Assembly: GCA_014237405.1 (NCBI GenBank)
Contig: JABZFO010000159.1
Location: forward strand, 1-60,810
Source: Desulfosarcina sp.
GTDB lineage: Bacteria > Desulfobacterota > Desulfobacteria > Desulfobacterales > Desulfosarcinaceae
Reading direction: 5' to 3'
DNA: 60,810 nt
In this document: in pieces, positions 25,766-34,990 of the stretch
Numbering within the stretch: the stretch's first letter is position 1
How the letters are laid out: the number at the start of each line of letters is the position of its first letter
Position numbers and translations under genes: made by a program
Notes under the pieces: model-generated
Told to the model about the DNA's origin: nothing
What the model saw: the letters and a program-made list of their open reading frames with translations, nothing else
Database searches by the model: none

Positions 25766-26681
25766 TTACCACCCTTGAAACACCCGTCGGGGTTTGTCTA
25801 GGCGGTTAATGCCCGCAGCTTTCGCTTCCTTTACGGCCTGATCATATTCTGCAGTGGACAGGGCGACGGCAAGCACCTTCATATCCCGAGCACGGCCGCA
25901 GGGGCGATATTGGGACATGACATTGACATAGGTGTTCCGGGACAGTGATTTGGCCAGAAATGCCATGACCTTTGCCGTCCCCGCCAATCCGCCGGGAAGC
26001 ACCAGATGACGCACCAGCACGCCTTTGAAGGCCAGCCCGCTCGCTTCGTCGATGCACAAGTCTCCCACCTGGCGGTGCATTTCGATCAGCGCGCTCTTTG
26101 CCACTTCAGGATAGTCGGGGGCATCGCAGGTGTCCTGTGCCACTTTTGAATCCCAGAATTTGAAGTCCGGCATGTAGATATCCACGATGCCGTGCAGCAG
26201 CTTCAATGTTTCCACGCGATCGTAGCCACCGCAATTATACACCAGCGGCACCGTCAGCCCCCGTTGGGCGGCCAGATAAACGGCCGAGAGAATCTGGGGC
26301 ACCACATGGCTGGGGGTGACGAAGTTGATGTTGTGACACCCAGTTTGTTGAAGGGCCAGCATGATTTCCGCTAACTGGTCGTCATCCAACGGGCTGCCTT
26401 CTCCCATGTGGCTGATTTCATAATTCTGGCAGAAATTGCAAAGCAGATTGCAATGGGTGAAGAAAATGGTCCCCGAACCGTTGTTGCCCACCAGGGGCGC
26501 CTCTTCGCCAAAATGGGCGCTATAGGAGGCCACGACGGCCCGGCGTCCGGTTTTGCAGATTCCGGTTTCCCCGGCAGTTCGGTCCACGCCGCAGCGGCGC
26601 GGGCACAGGGTGCAGTGGGCCAGTGCCTCGAGACCCTGGTTTGCCCGGCGTTCGAGGGTACCGGTCTTCAGGGCGTTCAGA
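25766..26681 (-). pseudogene. Radical SAM protein (AmrS/PflA-like) with disrupted 5' end
   Basis: From GTG 26587 to the stop an intact radical SAM domain is read, with the cluster motif C-x3-C-x2-C in CNLLCNFCQNYEIS, GSGTIFF and NINFVTPSHVVPQIL. Upstream in the same frame lies the conserved HCTLCPRRCG block that should be part of the protein. Further upstream the expected N-terminus (YLNALKTGTLERRA) is in another frame, separated by a one-base shift at an A4/T4 run near 26640. No ATG, GTG or TTG precedes it, because the K+ channel gene is joined directly there. The protein may still be made from GTG 26587 without the CxLCPRRC motif. A sequencing error plus a missing segment is the likelier explanation. 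Confidence 0.75.
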
Positions 26682-27561
26682 TATGCGGGGGGACCAGGGT
26701 GTCGTCAGTCTCGATGCGGGTGTCTGCCTTGGGATTGAAAATCATGGTGCCGTCCGCCTTTTTAATGGTGAGGATGATCAGGTCCAACTGCTGGCGGATA
26801 CCCGAATCCTTGAGTGCAACATTCAGTAGACGGGAGTTGGAGTACACATGGATCTCCTCCAACTGGATGTCCGTGCTGTCGTCGATAAAGGCCAGTTCGA
26901 GAAACTTGATCACCGTGGGCCGCAAGATGGCATGGGCCATTCGCCTGGCGCCAAGGTCGTAAGGAGAGATGACCTTGTTGGCCCCTGCGGCCTCAAGGGT
27001 CCGTTTGGCGGTGTTCTGGATCGCCCGGGCCACGATGAACAGGCTGGGGTTGAGGTGTTTGGCGATAAGCGTCAGGAAAACGTTGTCTGCATCGGTGGCC
27101 ACGACGGTCATCAGCGCTTTGGCATCCTTGATTCCGGCTTTGAGCAGAAGGTTTTCGTCCGAGGCTTCGCCCACCAGGTAGAGCACGCCGTCTTCATCCA
27201 TGGCCGCTTGGCGGGCAGCATTTTTTTCGATGACCACCACATTCAGGTATCGTTTGGTGAGATAGCGAGCCAGCACTCGGCCGATCCTGCCATACCCGCA
27301 GATGATGTAATGGTCTTTGAGCTTGGCGATCTGCTTGTCCAATTTGCGCCTCCCAAAAATGACTCTGATCCGGTCTTCCACCAGAAACTGTACAATATTG
27401 CCGCCCACATACATAAAATAGCCGACACCCATAAAGATGAGGAAGACGGTGAAGATCCGCCCGACCTGGCTGACCTGGTGCACTTCACCATAGCCGACCG
27501 TGGCCAGGGTAATGACGGTCATGTACATGGCATCGCCCAATCCCCATCCTTCGATGATCAT
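26677..27561 (-). CDS. K+ channel with TrkA-N and TrkA-C domains, apparently truncated at both ends
   Basis: Residues from the pore onwards are clear: MIIEGWGLGDAMYM, the selectivity filter TLATVGYGEVH, a second TM (IFTVFLIFMGVGYFMYVGG), a Rossmann RCK/TrkA-N domain (IICGYGRIGRVLARYL, VVVIEKN) and a TrkA-C domain. MthK-type channels begin with a TM helix before the pore, and none is encoded upstream in this frame. A TTG frame (27602 region, SRNQNRE) runs for a few codons and then shifts out, as if the first helix were lost. At the C-terminus TrkA-C stops at DTLVPPHI, earlier than usual, exactly where the radical SAM gene is joined. Two further junctions of the kind seen in recC/recD are suspected. 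Confidence 0.75.
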   Translation of the reverse strand: MIIEGWGLGDAMYMTVITLATVGYGEVHQVSQVGRIFTVFLIFMGVGYFMYVGGNIVQFLVEDRIRVIFGRRKLDKQIAKLKDHYIICGYGRIGRVLARYLTKRYLNVVVIEKNAARQAAMDEDGVLYLVGEASDENLLLKAGIKDAKALMTVVATDADNVFLTLIAKHLNPSLFIVARAIQNTAKRTLEAAGANKVISPYDLGARRMAHAILRPTVIKFLELAFIDDSTDIQLEEIHVYSNSRLLNVALKDSGIRQQLDLIILTIKKADGTMIFNPKADTRIETDDTLVPPHI

Positions 27562-27629
27562 GTACCCGGCGGTAAGGGCTCGCGGTTTTGATTCCTGGAC
27601 AATCCGGCTTGATTTGGTGTTGCGTTGCG

Positions 27630-27658
27630 ACTATAAAAAAACATGTGTTTGGTGTCAA
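27630..27658 (-). promoter_or_regulatory. Sigma-70 promoter for the K+ channel operon
   Basis: On the minus strand TTGACA (27658-27653), a 17-nt spacer and TATAGT (27635-27630), close to consensus. It implies a transcript leading into the channel gene, and shows that the channel's original start lay close downstream, upstream of the present ATG 27561. Confidence 0.75.
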
Positions 27659-27746
27659 CCGTCAAACAAATGCAACTCCTTTTTTTTAAATAATATTCTT
27701 TCAAAAGGGAAACCTTTAAGGCCGCACGAGACAAGTCCGTTTAATC

Positions 27747-28631
27747 ATGAGACCACTACTCGAGATCATCGATATCGAAAAATATTACAAGCGGCTTTGT
27801 GCAGTGAATGGCGTGAGTCTGACCATCACGCGGGGAAGCTGTTTCGGCCTGCTGGGACCCAACGGTGCAGGAAAGACCACCCTTATCGAGATTATCGAGG
27901 ACATCATTTCCCCCACTTCCGGAACCATTCTGTACAAAGGCGAGAGCAGGGCAGCACAGTTCCGGCAGGAGGTCGGTATCATGTTCCAACAGACCGCCTT
28001 GTTTTCGTTTTTAACGGTGGCTGAAACCCTGGAAACCTTCAGCCGGCTGTACGATAGCACCGAGACCGTTGGCCACCTCATCCAATTGTGCCACCTGGAC
28101 GAAGTCAAGAATCAGTTGAACGACAGGATCTCCGGGGGCCAGAAACAGCGCCTGTTGCTGGCACTTGCCCTGGTGAACCGTCCACAACTGGTATTTCTGG
28201 ATGAACCGTCCACCGGATTGGATCCCCAGGCCCGGCGCAACCTGTGGGATATCGTCAAAACGGTAAAATCCCAGGGGCGCACCATCGTGCTTACCACCCA
28301 CTACATGGAAGAGGCGGAAAAGCTCTGCGACGACATCGTTATCATGGACAGAGGGCGAATCATTGCCCGCGGCGCCCCCCAGGACCTGATCCGGACCCAT
28401 TGCAAACGGGCGACGCTGTCGGTGCCAAAAGACCGGTTTCCTGAAAAGATAGACGGCCTGCAAGGATTCAGCAGAGAGCGGGGAGACCGGATTCAGATTC
28501 GAACGGAAAACGTCACCGCGATCATCGAACAGCTGTTGTCCCACGGTGTGGATATGCGTGGTGTGGACGTAAAAACACCTACTCTGGAGGATGTTTTTTT
28601 GAAGCTGACCGGGCGAAGCCTGCGGGAGTGA
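27747..28631 (+). CDS. ABC-2-type exporter, ATP-binding subunit
   Basis: A 294-residue ATPase of the NodI/DrrA/CcmA type: Walker A GPNGAGKTTLIE, Q-loop MFQQTALF, a signature variant ISGGQKQRL, Walker B LVFLDEPSTGLDP and switch His in VLTTHYMEEAE. A C-terminal ~70-residue extension typical of multidrug/polysaccharide exporters follows. The permease begins 12 nt downstream. The substrate is unknown. Confidence 0.92.
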   Translation: MRPLLEIIDIEKYYKRLCAVNGVSLTITRGSCFGLLGPNGAGKTTLIEIIEDIISPTSGTILYKGESRAAQFRQEVGIMFQQTALFSFLTVAETLETFSRLYDSTETVGHLIQLCHLDEVKNQLNDRISGGQKQRLLLALALVNRPQLVFLDEPSTGLDPQARRNLWDIVKTVKSQGRTIVLTTHYMEEAEKLCDDIVIMDRGRIIARGAPQDLIRTHCKRATLSVPKDRFPEKIDGLQGFSRERGDRIQIRTENVTAIIEQLLSHGVDMRGVDVKTPTLEDVFLKLTGRSLRE

Positions 28632-28643
28632 TATGGAGAATGA

Positions 28644-29696
28644 ATGCGATTTAAGCGACTTTGGGCCATTTTTAATGCCAGAAACCGTGAATTTTTCCGG
28701 GACCGCGAGGCATTCGGCTGGAACTTCCTTTTTCCCTTTCTGATCATCCTGGGTTTTGGTGTCATCTTCAAAGGCGACTACAAATCTCAGTTCAAAGTGG
28801 GGGTGTTCCCGATACCCCATGGCGTTTCCGTCCACCAGTCAGTTGACAACCTTCCCGATTCGTTTGCAGCATTCAAGGCCATCTCCTTTGTGGGGTTCGA
28901 AACCAGGATCCAGGGGATGGATAAGCTCAAGCACCATAAAATAGACCTGCTGATAGAGGCGGGAACCAAGCCGGTCCGATACTGGGTCAGCGATTCATCC
29001 CCTTCCGGAGCAATTGTCGAAAGGCTTCTAAAGGGTGCCCTGGCGCCGCCGGATACCGGCAGCCGATTCGAAAAAAAAGACATTCAGGGATTACAGATCC
29101 GCTACATTGACTGGCTGTTTCCCGGGGTGCTGGGCATGAACATGATGTTCAGCGCCCTGTACGGTGTTGGCTGGGTGGTGGTGCGCTACCGCAAGAACGG
29201 GGTGCTCAAGCGGCTAAAGGCCACCCCTTTAACGGCGTTTGAATATCTGTCTGCCCAACTGCTTTCGCGGATTTTTCTGCTTATGTTCACCCTGGTGATC
29301 GTATGGGTGGGAAGCGATCTGATTCTTCACTTCAGAATTTATGGCCGTCTGATGGACCTGCTCATCGTGTTTCTGGCAGGCAGCGCCTGCATGACCGCAC
29401 TGGGGTTGGTTATCGCCTCCCGCGGGACCAGCGAGGAGTTTACCAACGGCGTCCTTAATTTTATCTGCTGGCCCATGATGTTTCTATCCGAAGTGTGGTT
29501 CTCCATTGAGGGGGCACCGGCGTGGCTGAAGGCGTCAGCGAAGATCTTTCCACTGACTCACCTGTTGACGGCGGCACGAAAAGTGATGAACGAGGGTAGC
29601 GGTCTGATCACCGTGATGCCTGAAATAGCTGTCCTTTGTGCCATGACCATGGGGTTTCTTATCATCGGGGCGGTGGCTTTTTCGTGGAATAAATAG
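28644..29696 (+). CDS. ABC-2-type exporter, permease subunit
   Basis: A 350-residue membrane protein starting at ATG 28644 behind GGAG. One TM helix near the N-terminus (NFLFPFLIILGFGVIF), a ~130-residue extracytoplasmic domain, then five TM helices (from WLFPGVLGMNMMFSALYGVGW to the C-terminal IAVLCAMTMGFLIIGAVAFSW). This is the YhgE/DrrB-like exporter layout. It forms the membrane half of the transporter with the preceding ATPase. Confidence 0.9.
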   Translation: MRFKRLWAIFNARNREFFRDREAFGWNFLFPFLIILGFGVIFKGDYKSQFKVGVFPIPHGVSVHQSVDNLPDSFAAFKAISFVGFETRIQGMDKLKHHKIDLLIEAGTKPVRYWVSDSSPSGAIVERLLKGALAPPDTGSRFEKKDIQGLQIRYIDWLFPGVLGMNMMFSALYGVGWVVVRYRKNGVLKRLKATPLTAFEYLSAQLLSRIFLLMFTLVIVWVGSDLILHFRIYGRLMDLLIVFLAGSACMTALGLVIASRGTSEEFTNGVLNFICWPMMFLSEVWFSIEGAPAWLKASAKIFPLTHLLTAARKVMNEGSGLITVMPEIAVLCAMTMGFLIIGAVAFSWNK

Positions 29697-29762
29697 CTGG
29701 GAGCCGGGAAAAGTGCTTGCGAATGGTGGCCGCCTCCGAAGACTTGGGCACCTCGCTCAATG

Positions 29763-29903
29763 CAGATGGTGCGCTATTATGGCTACTATTCGAACAAATC
29801 TCGCGGTATGCGCAAAATGTTAGCAAAAAGGCAGTCCTTGAAAATGCCGTCCGTTATTATGTTGAAAAGATCGAGGCGGAAAAGAAAAGCAGGGTCACCC
29901 TGA
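29763..29903 (+). pseudogene. IS91-family transposase C-terminal remnant
   Basis: A 46-codon fragment reads QMVRYYGYYSNKSRGMRKM, the conserved C-terminal block of Y2/IS91-type transposases, then degenerates to a stop. No start, catalytic tyrosines or terminal ori/ter ends were seen. It marks a decayed insertion between the exporter and importer operons. Confidence 0.65.
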
Positions 29904-29912
29904 TTTGTGCGC

Positions 29913-31610
29913 TTATTCTCCTTCTTCGACAGGCTTGAATTTCATACCCACTAATGTCGCTAAGAGCACCAGGGCGGTGGAGATGAATATCATCATAATG
30001 CCCAGGGCAGACAGCTGGCCCCACAAACCATCCTCGGCAAAGCGGAAAATCTGGACTGCAAGAACTTCGGTGCCCGGTCGCGAGAGCACTACCGAGAGGG
30101 TCAGTTCCCGAACGAACATGGTGGCCATGAGTATCCACCCGGAGACGATACCTGGAATGAGCAGGGGGATGACGATGCGGCGCATGGTAGTGAATGAGCC
30201 TGCGCCGCAGACCTGGGAAGATTCCTCCAGATGGCTGTGGACCTGGACGAAGGCACTGGCCAGGGGTCGGACGCCGTAGGGCAGATAAGTGGCGATATAG
30301 CCGATGAGAAGGGCCCAGATGGTGGCGTACAATGGCGTGCGAACAAAAAACCACATGAATCCCACACCGATGACGATCCCCGGGAAGGAGAAAGATAGAA
30401 AGGAGAGCGACTCAAGAATGCCGGAGGCATGGGATCGGATCTTGACGATGACGTACGCCACGAATACGGACAACATCACCCCGAGGGTCGCGCCGACTAC
30501 CCCGAGGAACACACTGTTTTTCAGAGACAATAGAGAGATCGGGTCATTGACCACCTCGATCCAATGCTTCCAACTCATCATGGAGAAGGCCTTGGCGCTA
30601 GGGATCATGGAATAGGGCACCAGCGAGGTGTAGAACAGCACCAGTACCGGCAGAACGATGAGGATCATAGAAAGGATGCCCACAACGCTGAACAGAGGAT
30701 ACTTGGCCCCTTTAAGTTCTATTACGGTAGGCCGGTATCCACGGCTGGAGATAGTAACGTATTTTTCTCCTTCCGAGGTCAGGTAGCGGTAGATGTAGAT
30801 CAGTGTGATGGAGGTTGCCAGGACGCTCATGCCGATGGCCGCCGCCTTGCCGAAATCCGCTGCAAATCCGGTGGCGATAGACTGGTAGATGTGTGTGGCC
30901 AGAACGTAGATTCGCCCAGGCATACCGATAACAGAGGGCACGGCAAAGGAGGCAAGGCTGCGAACGAGCGACAGGATGAAGGCGGCCAGGATCGCAGGTC
31001 TCAGCACGGGTAGGGTAACCCGGAACAGGGTGCGCAGTGTGGTACCCCCGCAGACTTTGGAAGACTCCTCCAGTGCGATATCGAAGGAAGCCATGGCCGG
31101 CGCAAGGATGAGATAAGCGATGGGCAGGTCGAGGAGTCCCTCTACAAGGATCATCCCCGGTAGGGAATAGATATTGATAGCCAGATCCTCGAAACCGGGA
31201 ATCTGGCGCAGAAACAGGTTGATCAGCCCGTTGGACGGATTCAACAGGAGCACCCAACTGACAGAGAACAGGATGTGTGGGATCATCATCGGGATGATGG
31301 AGATAATCCTGAACAAAAATTTGAAAGGGATATCCGTGCGCGTGTTCAGGTAGGCCAGGAAAAGCGCCAGGCCGGTGGCCACCATGGAGGACCCGAGTAC
31401 GAAAATGATCGTATTGACGATAATTCCGCCTAATTCGGGATCGGTGTATCCCAGGATGTACTTGTCCAGGGTGAATTCGCCAAAGGCTCCCAGGCCCGTT
31501 GAAAAGCTTCCGAAGACCAGCATGACAATGGGACATACGGTCAGGAAGCCGACGATGGCGATCAAGGTCGGCGTCAAGACCGATCGTTTCTTGACCATTG
31601 TTTTTTCCAT
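29913..31610 (-). CDS. Fe(III)/polyamine-type ABC importer, fused permease (two BPD domains)
   Basis: A 565-residue inner-membrane protein with about 12 TM helices and two binding-protein-dependent transport modules. The EAA loops are EESSKVCGGTTLRTLFRVTLP (first 20 residues shown in part) around residue 180 and EESSQVCGAGSFTTMRRIVI around residue 480. This FbpB/AfuB-type duplicated permease is usual for ferric iron and related importers. The start ATG 31610 is 3 nt after the ATPase gene. It is the third gene of a binding protein-ATPase-permease operon. Confidence 0.9.
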   Translation of the reverse strand: MEKTMVKKRSVLTPTLIAIVGFLTVCPIVMLVFGSFSTGLGAFGEFTLDKYILGYTDPELGGIIVNTIIFVLGSSMVATGLALFLAYLNTRTDIPFKFLFRIISIIPMMIPHILFSVSWVLLLNPSNGLINLFLRQIPGFEDLAINIYSLPGMILVEGLLDLPIAYLILAPAMASFDIALEESSKVCGGTTLRTLFRVTLPVLRPAILAAFILSLVRSLASFAVPSVIGMPGRIYVLATHIYQSIATGFAADFGKAAAIGMSVLATSITLIYIYRYLTSEGEKYVTISSRGYRPTVIELKGAKYPLFSVVGILSMILIVLPVLVLFYTSLVPYSMIPSAKAFSMMSWKHWIEVVNDPISLLSLKNSVFLGVVGATLGVMLSVFVAYVIVKIRSHASGILESLSFLSFSFPGIVIGVGFMWFFVRTPLYATIWALLIGYIATYLPYGVRPLASAFVQVHSHLEESSQVCGAGSFTTMRRIVIPLLIPGIVSGWILMATMFVRELTLSVVLSRPGTEVLAVQIFRFAEDGLWGQLSALGIMMIFISTALVLLATLVGMKFKPVEEGE

Positions 31611-31613
31611 TTC

Positions 31614-32702
31614 CTACCTGGTGACCAGCAGGCAATGGTCCGGGTCAACGGTGAAGTTGGCACGGTCCCCCACCTCGATATCGGAGTGTGGTTCGGTCTT
31701 GATAAAGAGTTGCGATTCATGAATGGTGATCTCGCCTTCGAATGCTTCACCGATGAAAACCAGTGACTTGATCTGCCCGTTGAAGACATTCTGTGCCTCA
31801 CTTGCATTGCCTCGCTTCAGACGGATGAATTCTGGGCGCAGGCAGAGTGTCACCCTGTCTCCGGGTTTTATGTCGGCCCGCTTGCGGCATGCGAGCCTGC
31901 CGATGGCACAGTCCACGGTGGTCACGGATTCCTCCTGGGATGTCACCGTGGCCTCGATCAGATTGGTGCGTCCGATGAAGTCGGCCACAAAGCGGTGGTT
32001 AGCGTTTAAATAAATATTCCGGGGTTCGCCTGTTTCGACAATTTGACCCTTATTCATCACCGCAACGATGTCGGACAGGGATAAAGCCTCGATCCGATCA
32101 TGGGTCACATAGATGGCGGTGATCTGAAGTTCGGTGAGAAAGACACGCAGATCTTTTCGGGTTTCTTCTCTGAGTTTCGCATCCAGGTTGGAAAGTGGCT
32201 CGTCAAAGAGGATGACTTTGGGTTCGGCCACAAGCGCACGGGCCAAGGCCACGCGCTGCTGCTGCCCGCCGGAAAGCTTGGTTGCCGGCCGGTCCTCGAA
32301 GCCCTCCAGCTGCACGAAGCGCAGCGTTTTTTCGACCTTGCTGCGGATGATATCCTTAGGCACCTTGCGGGTCTGGAGCGGATAGGCCACGTTGTTGAAG
32401 ACGTTCATGTGCGGCCAAATGGCGTAGGTCTGAAAGACCATGCCAAGACCCCGGTTCTCCGTGGGAACGAAGATATTTTTTTCAGTGGACAAAACCACGT
32501 CATCGCCGATTTCGATTTCCCCGGTGTCCGGGGCTTCCAGGCCGACGATGCAGCGCAAGAGAGTGGTCTTGCCACATCCGCTCGGGCCGAGAAGGGTGAA
32601 TATCCGGTTGGCCGGAATAGACAAGCTCACGTTGTCCAGAGCCTTGATGGTCTTGCCCCCGGAGTAATAATATTTGCTGAGGTTCTTGATCTTGATTTCC
32701 AT
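31614..32702 (-). CDS. Fe(III)/polyamine-type ABC importer, ATP-binding subunit
   Basis: A 362-residue ATPase: Walker A GPSGCGKTTLLR, Q-loop VFQTYAIWPHM, signature LSGGQQQRVALARAL, Walker B VILFDEPLSNLD, switch His in YVTHDRIEALSLSD, plus a C-terminal TOBE-type regulatory domain. The usual THDQxEA motif reads THDRIEA here. ATG 32702 is preferred over a TTG two codons upstream. FbpC/PotA type. Confidence 0.92.
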   Translation of the reverse strand: MEIKIKNLSKYYYSGGKTIKALDNVSLSIPANRIFTLLGPSGCGKTTLLRCIVGLEAPDTGEIEIGDDVVLSTEKNIFVPTENRGLGMVFQTYAIWPHMNVFNNVAYPLQTRKVPKDIIRSKVEKTLRFVQLEGFEDRPATKLSGGQQQRVALARALVAEPKVILFDEPLSNLDAKLREETRKDLRVFLTELQITAIYVTHDRIEALSLSDIVAVMNKGQIVETGEPRNIYLNANHRFVADFIGRTNLIEATVTSQEESVTTVDCAIGRLACRKRADIKPGDRVTLCLRPEFIRLKRGNASEAQNVFNGQIKSLVFIGEAFEGEITIHESQLFIKTEPHSDIEVGDRANFTVDPDHCLLVTR

Positions 32703-32837
32703 AAGCAATTCGGAGTGCTATTTTTGACGGGGCTCCCGAGCTGCCTGGCCTGAAGCAGGGCTTACAGGCCCTGCTGTGCCCGGCGCCGACCGCCTGCCCG
32801 ATTTTCATCCTTCATCGGGCAGGCCCGGGATTGTTGT

Positions 32838-33836
32838 TTATGGCAGTTCGAATATTTTCTTGAACATGGCGCCATAACTGCCGATTTCCTTTTCGGACAA
32901 GGTGCGGATGGGGATGACCTCGGCCTTTGCCATGCCGTCGATGGGTGGAAACACACCGGGAGCCAGGACATATTCACCTACCTCCGTTGACAGCTTGCCC
33001 ATGGCCGGTTTGGTCAGCCAGAAGTCAACGAACAGCTTTGCGGCATTCGGGTTCTTGGCACTGGAAGAGATGGCTATGCCGCGAGGCGTTCCCATCAGAG
33101 GCTGTTCCACCCTGGCCCAGTCGAGGGGGGCCGGGGCTTTGGTGATGATGTACTTAGGCATGGAGATAGCGATGTGTTTTTCGCCACTCTCAACGGGTGC
33201 CGGTGTGGGGCCGAACGATTTAACAAGCATGGGTCTGTTCGCCGCGAGTCCCTTAAGGAACTGCATCCATTCGGTTTCGGACTTGAAGACATTTTCCTTC
33301 AGCCCGACCAGCCATGAAATCGTGGTTGCATGGGCCCCCGGGTTGGCCATGACGATTTTATTCTTCCATTTAGGATCAGTGAGATCCTCATAGCGCTTGG
33401 GAACATCGTTTGGTTTGACAAGTTCCTTATTGTAGATCAGACCCACATACTCGATGCCGAACGTTTGGATCTGGTTGTCCTTACGGGTCCAGGCAGGGTA
33501 GCTGGCGGCGGCCGGGGATGTGTAGGGAGCTAAGACACCCTTTGCCTTGAGCATTTGCATAACAGGTAATGGCGCCTGCAATACATCAGCCATGAGCTTA
33601 CCGGCCTGGAACTCAGTTAACACCGTGGGCAGAAATTTAGAGGTGGAAATGCGTGTATATTTACCCTTGAGGCCTGTTTGTGTGTTGAACACATCCATGA
33701 TCGGCTGGATAGCCGTCATGTTCGCGTAAAATGACACCTGTCCCTCAGCCTTGGCCTTCTTTGCGAGCCCGGAATCTGCGGCAAACGCCGAAGGCGCCAG
33801 AATCAGAGCCGACAATACAATCAATAGCCTTTTCAT
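32838..33836 (-). CDS. Fe(III)-type ABC importer, periplasmic substrate-binding protein
   Basis: A 332-residue extracellular solute-binding protein (family 1/FbpA-like) with signal peptide MKRLLIVLSALILAPSAFA. Motifs of the fold include GQVSFYANM, LMADVLQAP, GIEYVGLIYNKEL and a C-terminal LAPGVFPPIDG. The two adjacent ferric-binding tyrosines of FbpA are not evident, so the ligand may be iron, a phosphonate, a polyamine or another small molecule. It leads the operon; 135 nt separate it from the ATPase. Confidence 0.88.
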   Translation of the reverse strand: MKRLLIVLSALILAPSAFAADSGLAKKAKAEGQVSFYANMTAIQPIMDVFNTQTGLKGKYTRISTSKFLPTVLTEFQAGKLMADVLQAPLPVMQMLKAKGVLAPYTSPAAASYPAWTRKDNQIQTFGIEYVGLIYNKELVKPNDVPKRYEDLTDPKWKNKIVMANPGAHATTISWLVGLKENVFKSETEWMQFLKGLAANRPMLVKSFGPTPAPVESGEKHIAISMPKYIITKAPAPLDWARVEQPLMGTPRGIAISSSAKNPNAAKLFVDFWLTKPAMGKLSTEVGEYVLAPGVFPPIDGMAKAEVIPIRTLSEKEIGSYGAMFKKIFELP

Positions 33837-33968
33837 TTGTAAACCTCCTTTGGTTTTGTGTTCTCAATATGAAGGATCAAATTCGGTAATCGGGGGGAAC
33901 TCTGTATGCCGTAAAAGGCGACCCCGTGGTATGGACCCGGGGTAAATAAAGCAAATACCATTAGAAAA

Positions 33969-34063
33969 ATTGATTGGTATCCCTTAAAAGACATCAAAAT
34001 GAGGATCAATTTTTCATTAAAGACTTGAAAAACCAATCAATCTAACTGTAATCCTTAATGAAA
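33969..34063. promoter_or_regulatory. Two interleaved inverted repeats upstream of the importer operon
   Basis: ATTGATTGGT (33969-33978) pairs with ACCAATCAAT (34032-34041), and TTTCATTAA (34012-34020) pairs with TTAATGAAA (34055-34063). The four arms alternate within 95 nt, about 135 nt upstream of the binding-protein start. They could be operator sites for a dimeric regulator. No standard Fur box was seen. Confidence 0.4.
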
Positions 34064-34152
34064 TCATTTGGCATGTCAAGAAGAAAACTGAGATAACCAG
34101 CCATAAGGTGAAAATATCATCCGTCTAAACAAACCTGTGATATGTCTGACAT

Positions 34153-34377
34153 TTGGGAGAAAATATCATCCGTTTCGGTGACAGCCTGACCTTCGGCACC
34201 GGTGTTGCTGAAAATATGGACTATCCCTGCCAGCTATCCCGTATGATTTCAAAGCCGATCGGTGATCCAATCGGCTCCCATGCCGAAACAGGCCATGGCC
34301 TTTCGTTTCAAGGCCGACAACCAGTGGTGCTGGTGGGATGTGGACAAGGCGGCATTCCACTATTGATGAAGTCGTAA
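34153..34377 (+). pseudogene. SGNH-hydrolase (arylesterase-like) N-terminal fragment
   Basis: The frame opens with IIRFGDSLTFGTGVAENMDYP, the block I catalytic-Ser motif (GDSLT) and following residues of SGNH/GDSL lysophospholipase-like esterases (20 residues shown in part). After about 35 codons similarity ends, and the remaining blocks (including the GxND and DxxH motifs) are absent. No signal peptide precedes it. It is best read as a decayed fragment beside a repeat element. Confidence 0.55.
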
Positions 34378-34397
34378 AAAGTCGCGTTTCAGGCGGG

Positions 34398-34531
34398 TTC
34401 GTAAAAAGCCCGAGATCAAGGCTTGCGAGTCCCTAGGAATACCGCTATCGCGGGTGCCGTAGGCAGTGTACTTAGCGTACTCCGCAGTGACGAGGGATGA
34501 AGCGTAACGCAGATATCGGACTTTTTACGAA
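34398..34531. repeat. 134-bp palindromic intergenic repeat
   Basis: Perfect 11-bp terminal arms TTCGTAAAAAG (34398-34408) and CTTTTTACGAA (34521-34531) enclose a GC-rich core without coding sense. A half copy (GTCGTAAAAAGTC) sits just upstream near 34370-34382. It looks like a dispersed REP/MITE-type repeat; the rest of 34532-34643 shows nothing recognisable. Confidence 0.65.
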
Positions 34532-34643
34532 TCCGTCACTATTGGTATGTAATCTTAACCTGGGTAACTGCCTGACCCCCAACGATGAGAGTCGCGTCGC
34601 CATTTAATAGCTGCTGTCATGGAGTGACCCTGGCTGGAGACGA

Positions 34644-34988
34644 CTATTCAACCGTCTGCCGCAAGCGCTTCATCCGGCCCAGGGCAAAATCGTACTCAAT
34701 CCGGTGATCCATATACGACATCAGTGCTTCCCGGTAATGCCTGATGGCTCCGGCCACGTCACCACTGCCTTCAGCCCACAGGCCCAGTGCTGTATGTCCG
34801 GTCAAAAGATTTTCCGGGCTATCACCGGCTTTGGCTGTGACCGCCACTTGAAGTTCGGGATCCAGCAGGCACCCGCTCAAAGCCCGGTACCATGGGTCGG
34901 CAATGCGTTCGTGGAAGGCTTTCAGGCGGTCGTGGGCCTGTGCGGTCTCGCCCTGTCTGTTGAGGATTTCGGGTTCGAGCAGTCCCAC
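34644..34988 (-). CDS. Small helical (TPR-like) protein after the pseudokinase-protease gene
   Basis: A 114-residue protein starting at GTG 34988, 2 nt after the stop of the large upstream gene. It is helix-rich with a TPR-like unit (GHTALGLWAEGSGDVAGAIRHY, shown in part; ~68-100). No family recognised. Its position suggests joint translation and function with the protease, whose own C-terminal half is also helical-repeat-like. It could originally have been its C-terminal end. Confidence 0.6.
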   Translation of the reverse strand: MGLLEPEILNRQGETAQAHDRLKAFHERIADPWYRALSGCLLDPELQVAVTAKAGDSPENLLTGHTALGLWAEGSGDVAGAIRHYREALMSYMDHRIEYDFALGRMKRLRQTVE

Positions 34989-34990
34989 GC

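Noticed and set aside
29717..29938. 73-codon open frame after the exporter
   Set aside because: It lacks any family signature, while another frame over the same bases encodes an IS91-transposase C-terminal block.
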